Shown: positions 34,733 to 42,836 of the stretch, in pieces
Numbering within the stretch: position 1 is the stretch's first letter
Layout of the letters: each line of letters opens with the position of its first letter
DNA from: Brevibacillus brevis
GTDB lineage: Bacteria > Bacillota > Bacilli > Brevibacillales > Brevibacillaceae
Assembly: GCF_022026395.1 (NCBI RefSeq)
Contig: NZ_CP041767.1
Location: 360,001-424,000 of the forward strand
Length of the DNA: 64,000 bases
Direction of reading: 5' to 3'
The notes under the pieces: generated by a model
Databases searched by the model: none
What the model was told of the DNA's origin: nothing
What the model saw: the letters and a program-made list of their open reading frames with translations, nothing else
Position numbers and translations under genes: made by a program

Positions 34733-35555
34733 GCTACCGATTGGCAGTTGGATGGAAGGGTTCGTGGAGGTGCTGGGCCACTACAAAGGGGTATTGTTTG
34801 ATCCGGTGGCTATCGTCATTTCCACGATGGTGACTTACTGTTCTACGGTTTTGGCAGAGATACCTTCGCTGATTCTCATCTTGTTGCTGGGGGCCGCTGC
34901 GTGGGTTTTTGCAGGGAGAGCGTCCATGGTCTTTACGGTTGTTGGACTTTCTCTCATCCACAACTTGGGGTACTGGGATGAAACGATGGAGACATTGGGA
35001 CTCGTCCTCACTGCTACCATGATTTCGATCGTCATCGGGATTCCGGTGGGCATTCTTTGCGCGAGACACGATACGTTTCGCAATCTGGTTACGCCAGTAC
35101 TGGATTTGATGCAGACGATGCCCGCGTTCGTTTATTTGATTCCCGCGATCTTTTTCTTCGGTTTGGGCGAGGTGCCGGGAGTTATTGCCTCCGTTATTTT
35201 TGCTTTGCCGCCAATCGTGCGTCTCACGAACTTAGGCATACGTCAGGTCCCAGCGGAAATGGAGGAAGCGGCGGACGCCTTTGGCGCAACTGGGTGGCAA
35301 AAGCTCGTGAAAGTACAACTGCCATACGCGAAATCGACGATCTTGGCGGGAGTCAATCAGTGCATCATGCTCGCCCTGTCGATGGTGGTCATAGCGGCTA
35401 TGATCGGGGCGAAAGGCTTGGGTGCAGACGTATATCGCGCCGTATCGCAAGTGGATATAGGAAGAGGATTCGAGGCGGGGCTATCCATCGTGATCATCGC
35501 TATCGTCTTGGATCGACTTACCCAACATGCAGGAAAAAAGGAGAGAAATACATGA
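34716..35555 (+). CDS. opuAB: Glycine betaine ABC transporter permease
   Basis: 279 residues with about seven helices and the ProW/OpuAB permease pattern: ALVLTATMISIVIGIPVG-type helix, LDLMQTMPAFVYLIPAIFFFGLG and the EAA loop EEAADAFGATGWQKLVKVQLPYA. Start ATG 34716 has GAGGTGAT upstream and overlaps the opuAA end by 17 bases. Unlike lactococcal OpuA, no substrate-binding domain is fused; a separate binding lipoprotein follows. It forms the membrane channel for betaine-type osmolytes. Confidence 0.93.
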   Translation: MDVVPKLPIGSWMEGFVEVLGHYKGVLFDPVAIVISTMVTYCSTVLAEIPSLILILLLGAAAWVFAGRASMVFTVVGLSLIHNLGYWDETMETLGLVLTATMISIVIGIPVGILCARHDTFRNLVTPVLDLMQTMPAFVYLIPAIFFFGLGEVPGVIASVIFALPPIVRLTNLGIRQVPAEMEEAADAFGATGWQKLVKVQLPYAKSTILAGVNQCIMLALSMVVIAAMIGAKGLGADVYRAVSQVDIGRGFEAGLSIVIIAIVLDRLTQHAGKKERNT

Positions 35556-36487
35556 TGAACAAAATGATTCCAGCTATATTGGCAGTCATGATGGGAGCGA
35601 CAGCTTGGCTCGCAGGATGCTCTAGTCAAAACACAAACACACAAATACCGACAGCAACGGTGGTCGGTCCGATTCCTTCTGAGACGTCGGACAACGCGCT
35701 AGGAGAAAAGCTCGACTACAAAATCATCGGAATCGACGCAGGAGCAGGCTCGATGGTAAAGACAGAGGAAGTCATGAACCTGTATGGCTTGGATAAATGG
35801 CAGCTTGTCGAAGGCTCAGATGCCGCTATGACAGCAGCTTTGATCAAGGCGTACGAAGCGAAGGAACCAATTATCATAACGGGCTGGACGCCGCACTGGA
35901 TGTTTAAAAAGATGGATTTGAAATACTTGGCGGACCCAAAGAACGGCTTTGGCGGAGCGGAACAAATCCATACCATCGTGCGCAAAGGGCTGAAAGAGGA
36001 TCAGCCTGCTGCCTATCAATTTCTGGATAAGTTCTGGTGGGAGCCAGCCGATATGGAGTCGGTCATGGTTCAAATGATTGACGGAAAAGATCCGGAAGTG
36101 GCCGCTGCGGAATGGATAAAAAACAATGAAGTCAAAGTAGCGAAATGGGTGGAGGGCATACAGCCTGTCCAAAAAGAGAAGCTGACTCTCGCTTATGTAG
36201 CATGGGATTCCGAGATTGCCAGCTCGCACGTCGTAGAGCATGTGCTTGAGCAGAAGCTGGGGTATGAAGTCGAGTTGAGTCAGGTGCAGACTGGACCGAT
36301 GTGGGCAGGTGTGGCCATTGGGGATGTAGATGGGATGGTTGCGGCGTGGCTGCCGTCTACAGATACGAGCTATTTGAAAAAATTCGGTGGGCAAATCGAG
36401 GATTTGGGTCCGAATCTCGACGGAACCAAAATCGGACTCGTGGTTCCTTCGTACATGAACATCTCGTCCATTGAGGATCTCCAATAA
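35552..36487 (+). CDS. opuAC: Glycine betaine-binding lipoprotein
   Basis: 311 residues. Lipoprotein signal with lipobox LAGC (Cys near residue 23). Mature protein is an OpuAC fold (PF04069) with repeated lobes; Trp-rich segments such as ITGWTPHWMFKKMDLKYL and VAAWLPSTDTSYLKKFG provide the aromatic cage for the quaternary ammonium group. ATG 35552 overlaps the opuAB stop as ATGA, after AAGGAGAG. The much longer upstream in-frame extension runs through opuAB and is not coding. Located outside the membrane, delivering betaine to OpuAB. Confidence 0.93.
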   Translation: MMNKMIPAILAVMMGATAWLAGCSSQNTNTQIPTATVVGPIPSETSDNALGEKLDYKIIGIDAGAGSMVKTEEVMNLYGLDKWQLVEGSDAAMTAALIKAYEAKEPIIITGWTPHWMFKKMDLKYLADPKNGFGGAEQIHTIVRKGLKEDQPAAYQFLDKFWWEPADMESVMVQMIDGKDPEVAAAEWIKNNEVKVAKWVEGIQPVQKEKLTLAYVAWDSEIASSHVVEHVLEQKLGYEVELSQVQTGPMWAGVAIGDVDGMVAAWLPSTDTSYLKKFGGQIEDLGPNLDGTKIGLVVPSYMNISSIEDLQ

Positions 36488-36506
36488 GGGAAGGGGAGGT
36501 GCTGCT

Positions 36507-36917
36507 ATGAAGCATTATCTCGTATTAGGCAAGGGGGAAGCTTTCACTTCTTTTGTCCAGACACTATGCTGTGACAGTTTGCCTGCGTTTTGGGGAAGGA
36601 ATCCAGGTGCCTTTTCATTGAAAGCGGGGTCTGGAGATAAGACGATTCAGCGTTTTTTGCCCATCTCATTTGACGAGTGCTACCGCGATCAGGAATCCTT
36701 GCTGATATACCAATCCGTCTACATCTTTCCCGATGAGTGGGCGGAGGGACGCGACTTCGTTACACTGTTCAAGCAGCTGGGCACCTGCCGGATTTTTGTG
36801 ATGACGCAGGAGCATCGGAACGCGATGTTATACAAGGCGCTCGGGGCGAATCACGTCATCGTGAGTCAGCCCGGGTATAAAGGCTACGGCTGGTTGGCCG
36901 AACAGATGAGTGGCTAA
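36507..36917 (+). CDS. Unknown small protein at the end of the opuA operon
   Basis: 136 residues, no signal peptide, not recognised. GGGGAGG lies upstream of ATG 36507, 19 bases after opuAC, so it is co-transcribed under the c-di-AMP riboswitch. It starts MKHYLVLGKGEAF, a beta strand and Gly-rich turn reminiscent of nucleotide-binding folds, contains a CC pair at residues 21-22 and ends with an alpha/beta pattern (CRIFVMTQEHRNAMLYKALGANHVIVSQ) like a Rossmann- or response-regulator-like half. A regulatory accessory to the osmolyte importer is possible; nothing in the sequence proves it. Confidence 0.75.
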   Translation: MKHYLVLGKGEAFTSFVQTLCCDSLPAFWGRNPGAFSLKAGSGDKTIQRFLPISFDECYRDQESLLIYQSVYIFPDEWAEGRDFVTLFKQLGTCRIFVMTQEHRNAMLYKALGANHVIVSQPGYKGYGWLAEQMSG

Positions 36918-36926
36918 GAGAGAAAT

Positions 36927-36966
36927 AGAAAAGGCTCCGCCTGCAAATGAGGCGGAGCCTTGTTTT
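36927..36966. terminator. Bidirectional terminator after the opuA operon
   Basis: Perfect 11-bp stem AAGGCTCCGCC / GGCGGAGCCTT with a nine-base loop, T-rich after and A-rich before; it also ends the convergent MpsC-like gene. Confidence 0.9.
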
Positions 36967-36975
36967 CGTGAAAAT

Positions 36976-37344
36976 TTAGCCCAACATTTTTTCGAGGTCC
37001 TTGTCCAATACATAAACCTCGATCCGTTCACCCATTTTCGTGCTGATGTCGCTATGACTCGATAGTACCTTGCAGGTTGTCAGCTTTTCTACGATTTCTT
37101 CCGATTCTTCACTGTACATTTCACGGAGAACCTCGCGCATTTCTTTGACGATGCGGCGACCTTTATCGTGACTGGACAGATGCTTTTCTTCGACGGTAAG
37201 AACACCCTTGAACCTGGCGATGACCATATCACCGACGATGTAGGTCTTGGCTTCCTGCGGACCTCGTCCAATTAGTTCGCGTTGAAATTTTATGAATGCT
37301 TCGCTGATTTCAGCTTCCAGCTTTTTTTTGTTAGAGATGGCCAA
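36976..37344 (-). CDS. DUF2294 / MpsC-like protein
   Basis: 122 residues of the DUF2294 family: GRGPQEAKTYIVGDMVIARFKGVLT, EEKHLSS, GRRIVKEMR and CKVLSSHSDISTKMGERIEVYVLD are its characteristic blocks. The family is now often named MpsC after a protein linked to the MpsAB bicarbonate/Na+ uptake system; the molecular role is unclear and no mpsAB genes are visible here. The start is TTG 37344 with GGGAGG eight bases upstream. It is a single gene, convergent with opuA and divergent from kdp. Confidence 0.85.
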   Translation of the reverse strand: MAISNKKKLEAEISEAFIKFQRELIGRGPQEAKTYIVGDMVIARFKGVLTVEEKHLSSHDKGRRIVKEMREVLREMYSEESEEIVEKLTTCKVLSSHSDISTKMGERIEVYVLDKDLEKMLG

Positions 37345-37537
37345 ACGCCATACCTCCCATAATTATCATTGTGCCTAATATTACTCAGCTGTCCAGAGGC
37401 TGTCAAACAAATAGGCTGATAATGTGAAAACGCAAGAGAAACGATGAAATATCATGATCGGATGAGGCCTGATAGGTTTAAATCGCTTACACGGATAAAG
37501 AATGCAGAAATCGTGTGAAAAAGACAGAAATAGGACA

Positions 37538-37566
37538 TTAACATCCGATTATGCCAGACGTATAAT
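37538..37566 (+). promoter_or_regulatory. Promoter of the kdp riboswitch transcript
   Basis: TTAACA (37538-37543), 17-base spacer, TATAAT (37561-37566). Predicted start near 37573, about 20 bases before the aptamer. Confidence 0.8.
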
Positions 37567-37593
37567 GAGATTCGTAACCAACAATTGCAAATA

Positions 37594-37717
37594 TGGCCAA
37601 ATCCCGAGGCACTCGGGAACGGAGGACCCAATCAGTAGGGGTTAATCCCACGAATGAATCGTGGGAGGGATGAGATACTCTTTCGCCATCCTACCCGTCA
37701 GCTAACTTCGTCGGCTA
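37594..37717 (+). ncRNA. Cyclic-di-AMP riboswitch (ydaO/yuaA) upstream of kdp
   Basis: Same block order as at 32976: a CCCGAGGC-ACTCGGG hairpin, GGAGGACCC, GGGGTTAATCC (37638-37648), GGAGGGATGAG, then CCATCCTACCCGTCAGCTAA (37686-37705) and CTTCGTCGGC. Closing stem TGGCC (37594-37598) with GGCTA (37713-37717). It precedes a K+ pump operon; ydaO riboswitches controlling potassium importers are well known. High c-di-AMP is expected to shut off kdp. Confidence 0.93.
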
Positions 37718-37735
37718 AAGCGAGGGAGGTCTAAA

Positions 37736-37761
37736 GACCGCCTATTTGAGGAGGCCTTTTT
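37736..37761 (+). terminator. Candidate terminator of the kdp riboswitch
   Basis: CCGCCT-ATTTG-AGGAGG stem with one mismatch followed by CC and five T residues, 19 bases after the aptamer. Confidence 0.6.
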
Positions 37762-38184
37762 GTTATCCGTACGGGACGACAAAGGTTGACTCGAAACGTT
37801 ACGCAGGTCTTTTCGTTTTGCTCAAAAACGGCCAATGACCGTTTTACTCACAAGTAAATAGCTGTTTTCGGAAAAAGGAAACGGGAGACAAAACGCAAAG
37901 AAGGCAACTTCAAGTCGGCTGGGCGTTAGGTAGACCAATGAGTACTTTTTCTCCGATACAAAGGATCGTTTTATTTGCCGCGGGATGCGGGCGACTTCGT
38001 TCGTCTGTTCATCTTCAGCTCGGTCAAATGCGGCGGTCTTTCGGGGAAATCGTAAGCATTGGTCTATTTTTTTCCCAAATGGCAGGTTTTTTTCAAAAAA
38101 GGAAGCCTGTACAGGGGAAGCGAGAGAGACGAGTCGGCCAGACTTCACGGAATAGTTAGTACAACAAAAAAGGAGGGACATGGC
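37762..38184 (+). other. Long kdp leader without a convincing gene
   Basis: The mRNA leader between riboswitch and first small ORF is over 400 nt. It holds a second hairpin AAAACGG-CCAATGA-CCGTTTT (37825-37845) and a T-rich/A-rich foldback CAGGTTTTTTTC...AAGCCTG (about 38083-38110). Short open frames on either strand have no ribosome sites. The length suggests a further layer of RNA control. Confidence 0.45.
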
Positions 38185-38292
38185 ATGGACGTGGTTTCCA
38201 TACTGCTCTTGGCGCTTTCATTCGGTGTATTTTTTGCACTCATCAAATTTTGTGACGCCGTAGTAAGAGAACAGGGAGGGAAAGAGAAATGA
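38185..38292 (+). CDS. 35-residue membrane protein preceding KdpF
   Basis: 35 residues with a single transmembrane helix (MDVVSILLLALSFGVFFALI) and a charged tail (KFCDAVVREQGGKEK). RBS AAGGAGGG at 38171 is nine bases before ATG 38185, and the stop overlaps the kdpF start as ATGA, so it is translated and coupled to kdpF. I do not know a characterised homologue. By position and topology it may be an additional small subunit or assembly/regulatory factor of the KdpFABC pump. Confidence 0.75.
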   Translation: MDVVSILLLALSFGVFFALIKFCDAVVREQGGKEK

Positions 38293-38366
38293 TCTGGTTG
38301 CTTTTGATTATGGCAGGGCTTGCGATGTACCTGTGCCACGCATTGATTTACCCGGAAAAATACTAG
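38289..38366 (+). CDS. kdpF: K+-transporting ATPase small subunit KdpF
   Basis: 25 residues, one transmembrane helix and the family ending ALIYPEKY, which matches the KdpF pattern (YL..AL..PEKF). It stabilises the KdpFABC complex at the lipid interface of KdpA. ATG 38289 overlaps the preceding stop codon. It is 61 bases before kdpA. Confidence 0.88.
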   Translation: MIWLLLIMAGLAMYLCHALIYPEKY

Positions 38367-38427
38367 GGGTTACCCGGATCATTCGTTTATTTGGAACCAT
38401 TTTTTAGAGGAAGTAGGAGGAACTGTC

Positions 38428-40101
38428 GTGGACTTTATACAAATAGCGCTGGTTTTGGTGGTGCTTTTCGTGCTCGCCATACCGATGGGAAAATATTTGG
38501 CACGCTCCTTTTCGCTGGAGACGACCCGATTGGACCGTGTTTTTGGCGGGTTGGAAAAAGCGATATACAAGCTGTCTGGCATTCGCGTAGCAGATATGAC
38601 CTGGAAGCAGTACGCAATGGCTGTTCTGGTCAGCAACATTTCAATGGTGGCGATTGCGTATCTCTTGCTTCGTTTGCAAGGGATGTTACCTGGAAACCCG
38701 AGTGGAATTGCGGCGATGGAGCCGTTGCTTTCCTTTAACACAGCCGTCAGCTTTTTGACGAATACGAATCTTCAGCATTACAGCGGGGAGAGCGGATTGT
38801 CGTATCTATCGCAGATGCTGGTCATTATTTACCTGATGTTTACGACACCAGCGACAGGGATCGCGGTCGTAATGGCTTTCATGCGCGGGCTGACAGGGCA
38901 GCGTAGCATCGGTAACTACTACGTTGACCTGGTGCGTGCTCATACACGGGTGTTGATTCCACTGGCAATTGTTGTGACACTGCTCTTGGTGTCCCAAGGC
39001 GTGCCGCAGACGATGGAGCCGACAGCGACAGCAACAACGATTAGCGGAACGGAGCAACAAATCGCTCGCGGTCCCGTTGCTTCACTGGTATCGATTAAGC
39101 ATTTGGGAACAAACGGGGGAGGATTCTTCGGAGTAAACTCTTCGCATCCGTTTGAAAACCCGACACCGCTAACAAACGTGATCGAAATTTTGTCGATGTT
39201 CTTGATCCCGGCGGCACTGCCATTCGCGTTCGGCTTCATGGCGAAGAGCCGCAAGCAAGGCTGGGTTATTTTTGGAGCGATGTTCGTGATGTTCCTGGCG
39301 TTTCTGATTACGGCGTATGCCAATGAAGGAAACGGCAACCCGGCGCTGGAACGGGCTGGCCTGTCACAAGAAATGGGCAGCATGGAAGGAAAAGAAGTCC
39401 GTTTTGGTATCGCACAAAGCGCCTTGTTCACCGCCGTGACAACAGCGGCAACGACAGGAACTGTGAACAACATGCATGATACATTGACACCACTTGGCGG
39501 CTTGGTTCCGCTCGGTGAAATGATGCTCAACTGCGTATTCGGCGGAGATGGCGTCGGAACGATTAACATTTTGATGTATGCGATTTTGGCTGTATTCTTG
39601 GCGGGCTTGATGGTAGGGCGTACGCCTGAATTCCTTGGACGCAAGATCGAAGGGAAAGAGATGAAGCTGATCGCCATCGCGATTCTCGTTCATCCCCTGA
39701 TTATTTTGGCGCCAACCGCTATTGCATTGGCAACTGAAATGGGATCGTCCGCAGTGTCGAACCCAGGCTTCCATGGTATTTCACAAGTGTTGTACGAGTA
39801 CACTTCTTCGGCAGCCAACAACGGTTCCGGTTTTGAAGGATTGGGCGACAACACGCCATTCTGGAACATTTCTACCGGACTCGTCATGCTGTTCGGTCGA
39901 TACGTCTCGATCATTACGATGCTGGCGGTAGCAGGCTCCTTGCTCGCAAAAACGCCGGTACCGGAAACGATGGGTACGCTGCGCACAGACAATAGTGTAT
40001 TCACGGTGATTTTGATTGCGACTGTGGTGATCGTAGGCGCACTGACATTCCTGCCTGTGCTTGCTCTTGGCCCAATCGCCGAGTGGCTCACAATCCGATG
40101 A
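38428..40101 (+). CDS. kdpA: K+-transporting ATPase subunit KdpA
   Basis: 557 residues with about ten helices, the channel-like subunit of the high-affinity K+ pump. Selectivity-filter type loops are visible: FNTAVSFLTNTNLQHYSGE, KHLGTNGGGFFGVNSSHPFENP, TTGTVNNMHDTLTPLGG and TSSAANNGSGFEGL. The start codon is GTG 38428 after TAGGAGG. Complete length for the family. It takes K+ from outside and passes it by an internal tunnel to KdpB. Confidence 0.97.
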   Translation: MDFIQIALVLVVLFVLAIPMGKYLARSFSLETTRLDRVFGGLEKAIYKLSGIRVADMTWKQYAMAVLVSNISMVAIAYLLLRLQGMLPGNPSGIAAMEPLLSFNTAVSFLTNTNLQHYSGESGLSYLSQMLVIIYLMFTTPATGIAVVMAFMRGLTGQRSIGNYYVDLVRAHTRVLIPLAIVVTLLLVSQGVPQTMEPTATATTISGTEQQIARGPVASLVSIKHLGTNGGGFFGVNSSHPFENPTPLTNVIEILSMFLIPAALPFAFGFMAKSRKQGWVIFGAMFVMFLAFLITAYANEGNGNPALERAGLSQEMGSMEGKEVRFGIAQSALFTAVTTAATTGTVNNMHDTLTPLGGLVPLGEMMLNCVFGGDGVGTINILMYAILAVFLAGLMVGRTPEFLGRKIEGKEMKLIAIAILVHPLIILAPTAIALATEMGSSAVSNPGFHGISQVLYEYTSSAANNGSGFEGLGDNTPFWNISTGLVMLFGRYVSIITMLAVAGSLLAKTPVPETMGTLRTDNSVFTVILIATVVIVGALTFLPVLALGPIAEWLTIR

Positions 40102-40176
40102 TAAGGGGAAGTTCAAAAGCTGACTTTTTGAACATTGATTTGAACATGAATACTAGAGGCAAAGGAGTAATTTTCC

Positions 40177-42216
40177 ATGAGTAGAACGCGCACGGTTGCG
40201 CTTCCTAAAGATTTGTACCAGCGGGCCTTTGTCGAGTCTTTCAAAAAACTGGACCCGCGTGTGATGATGAAAAATCCAGTCATGTTCGTGGTAGAGATCG
40301 GGTTCTTCATTACGCTTCTCTTGACGTTTGTGCCCAATTTGTTTGGGGGAGCTTCGGACCCGTTCTACAACGGTGTCGTCAGCTTTATCCTGTTCGTGAC
40401 GATTCTGTTCGCCAACTTCGCAGAAGCCTTGGCAGAAGGTCGCGGCAAAGCACAGGCAGAGAGCTTGAAAAAAACGAAGCAGGACACGCAAGCAAAAAAA
40501 GTGGGGAAAGATGGTCGCATTCAAGTCGTCAGTTCCACAGAACTGCGAAAAGGCGATCTGGTGATCGTGGAAGCAGGCGAGCTGATTCCATCCGACGGGG
40601 AAATCGTCGAGGGTGTCGCCTCTGTGGACGAATCAGCAATTACGGGTGAATCTGCTCCGGTCATTAAAGAAGCAGGTGGCGATTTCAGCTCTGTCACGGG
40701 AGGCACACGTGTAGTCAGTGACCGGATCCGTGTCCGTGTGACGACTGATCCCGGCGAATCGTTTTTGGACCGCATGATTTCGTTGGTAGAGGGCGCGAAG
40801 AGACAGAAGACTCCGAATGAAATCGCGTTGAATACGCTATTGGTCAGCTTGACGTTGATTTTCCTGATTGTCTGCACGACCTTGCTGCCTATTGCCAACT
40901 ATGTAAATGCAGCCATTCCGGTTGCGACACTGATTGCTTTGCTCGTTTGCTTGATTCCGACTACGATTGGCGGACTCTTGTCAGCGATTGGGATTGCGGG
41001 TATGGACCGGGTCACGCAGTTTAACGTCATCGCTATGTCTGGTAAAGCCGTAGAGGCATCCGGTGACATCAACACCATTATTTTGGATAAAACGGGAACG
41101 ATCACGCATGGTAACCGGATGGCTGCCGAGTTTGTCACCGTAGGCAACAGCAAAAGCACGGAATTGAACCGAGTAGCTGCACAAAGCTCGGTCCATGACG
41201 AAACACCGGAAGGACGCTCTGTTGTAGAGCTGGCGAAAAAACAAGGTCTGGCACCCGCTGAACTGGAATTGCCTGGTTCCGAAGGCGTGGAGTTCCGCGC
41301 TGAAACAAGAATGAGCGGGACGAATTTGGCAAGCGGCGTCCTCATCCGCAAAGGGGCCGTCGACGCCATCAAAAAATACGTGGTAGAGCAAGGGGGCAAC
41401 ATCCCTGCTGATTTGGATGAAAAAGCAAACCGGATTGCAACGGCGGGCGGCACGCCATTGGCTGTAGCAGAAGGCAATGCGATTCTCGGGTTGATTTACC
41501 TGAAAGATACCGTAAAGCCAGGGATGCGCGAACGCTTTGAAGAGCTGCGCCGCATGGGTATTCGTACGGTCATGTGCACGGGAGATAACCCGCTGACAGC
41601 CGCGACGATTGCCCGCGAAGCAGGTGTGGACGATTTCGTAGCGGAAGCCAAGCCGGAAGACAAGATTGCGCTGATCCGCAAAGAACAAGCGGCAGGCAAG
41701 CTCGTCGCCATGACGGGTGACGGTACGAATGACGCGCCAGCTCTCGCACAAGCCGATGTCGGTTTGGCGATGAATACGGGTACGGTAGCGGCGAAAGAAG
41801 CAGCGAACATGGTCGATTTGGATTCTGACCCGACCAAAATTATCGAGGTCGTTGCGATTGGCAAGCAGCTTTTGATGACGCGCGGTGCATTGACGACGTT
41901 CAGTATCGCCAATGACGTAGCGAAATACTTCGCGATCATTCCTGCGATGTTCATGCTGGCGATCCCACAAATGAGTGCGCTCAACATCATGGGTCTGGCT
42001 ACACCGGAAAGTGCGATTTTGTCCGCGTTGATCTTCAATGCGATTATTATCCCGATCCTGATTCCGTTGGCGATGAAAGGTGTGAAATACACACCGATGA
42101 GCGCGACGAAGCTACTCAGCCGCAATCTGGTGATCTATGGCTTGGGGGGAATTATCGTCCCGTTCGTGGGCATCAAGCTGATAGACTTGATTTTGGTAGG
42201 ATTGAATCTGGTGTAA
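40177..42216 (+). CDS. kdpB: K+-transporting P-type ATPase subunit KdpB
   Basis: 679 residues. P-type motifs are TGES (actuator; ITGESAPV, with a Ser that is the inhibitory phosphorylation site in E. coli KdpB), the [15 protein letters not shown] transport helix, [10 protein letters not shown] (phosphorylation), KGAVDAI in the nucleotide domain and [18 protein letters not shown]. It hydrolyses ATP to drive K+ import through KdpA. RBS GCAAAGGAG precedes ATG 40177; 75 bases separate it from kdpA, with no other gene between. Confidence 0.97.
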   Translation: MSRTRTVALPKDLYQRAFVESFKKLDPRVMMKNPVMFVVEIGFFITLLLTFVPNLFGGASDPFYNGVVSFILFVTILFANFAEALAEGRGKAQAESLKKTKQDTQAKKVGKDGRIQVVSSTELRKGDLVIVEAGELIPSDGEIVEGVASVDESAITGESAPVIKEAGGDFSSVTGGTRVVSDRIRVRVTTDPGESFLDRMISLVEGAKRQKTPNEIALNTLLVSLTLIFLIVCTTLLPIANYVNAAIPVATLIALLVCLIPTTIGGLLSAIGIAGMDRVTQFNVIAMSGKAVEASGDINTIILDKTGTITHGNRMAAEFVTVGNSKSTELNRVAAQSSVHDETPEGRSVVELAKKQGLAPAELELPGSEGVEFRAETRMSGTNLASGVLIRKGAVDAIKKYVVEQGGNIPADLDEKANRIATAGGTPLAVAEGNAILGLIYLKDTVKPGMRERFEELRRMGIRTVMCTGDNPLTAATIAREAGVDDFVAEAKPEDKIALIRKEQAAGKLVAMTGDGTNDAPALAQADVGLAMNTGTVAAKEAANMVDLDSDPTKIIEVVAIGKQLLMTRGALTTFSIANDVAKYFAIIPAMFMLAIPQMSALNIMGLATPESAILSALIFNAIIIPILIPLAMKGVKYTPMSATKLLSRNLVIYGLGGIIVPFVGIKLIDLILVGLNLV

Positions 42217-42251
42217 CTCATATTGAAAAAAGAAAGCTCAGGTGAACCGAT

Positions 42252-42815
42252 ATGATATGGAAAAATTTGCGTCTCAGCCTCGTTTTGCTGCTGATTTGCG
42301 GCGTTGCCTACCCGCTGGCGATGACAGGGGTTGCACAGGTTGTCATGCCCGCACAAGCAAGTGGCAGTCTCATCACCGATGCGAGCGGCAAGGTAGTCGG
42401 CTCCGAGCTGATTGGGCAGACCTTCACCGATCCGAAGTACTTCTGGGGACGCATTTCTTCTATTGATAACAATGCGTCAGGCTCTGGCTCGAACAACTAC
42501 GCGCCATCTAACCCGGCCCTGATCGAACGTACACAAAAAGATATCGCCGCATTTCTGGCAGCGAATCCTGGCGTGAAGCAGGAAGACATCCCGGCTGATT
42601 TGTTGACGAACTCCGCTTCCGGTCTGGATCCGCATATCTCGCCAAAAGCTGCTCAGATACAAGTGGAGCGTGTAGCCAAGGTGCGCAATCTCGAACCAGT
42701 ACAACTACAGGCTCTGATTGAAGCGAATACAGAGGGAAGAAGCTTGGGGGTATTCGGAGAGCCGCGTGTCAATGTAGTCAAGCTGAATATAGCTTTGGAT
42801 GAATTGGATAAGTAA
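42252..42815 (+). CDS. kdpC: K+-transporting ATPase subunit KdpC
   Basis: 187 residues: one N-terminal transmembrane helix (LVLLLICGVAYPLAMTGVAQ) and an outside domain with the conserved blocks GSELIGQTF, YFWGRISS, SGSNNYAPSNPAL, SASGLDPHISPKAA and EPRVNVVKLNIAL. KdpC caps the complex on the outer face and raises K+ affinity. ATG 42252 follows AGGTGA. It completes kdpFABC. Confidence 0.96.
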   Translation: MIWKNLRLSLVLLLICGVAYPLAMTGVAQVVMPAQASGSLITDASGKVVGSELIGQTFTDPKYFWGRISSIDNNASGSGSNNYAPSNPALIERTQKDIAAFLAANPGVKQEDIPADLLTNSASGLDPHISPKAAQIQVERVAKVRNLEPVQLQALIEANTEGRSLGVFGEPRVNVVKLNIALDELDK

Positions 42816-42836
42816 AGAATGAAGGAGGGCTGCGAG

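Noticed and set aside
35057-35551. A long in-frame upstream extension of the betaine-binding protein
   Set aside because: It is the out-of-frame shadow of opuAB; the true start at 35552 has a ribosome site, a lipoprotein signal and the family N-terminus.
37822-38181. A 119-codon open frame on the minus strand within the kdp leader
   Set aside because: No ribosome site, low-complexity composition, and it runs through leader hairpins of the plus-strand kdp transcript.
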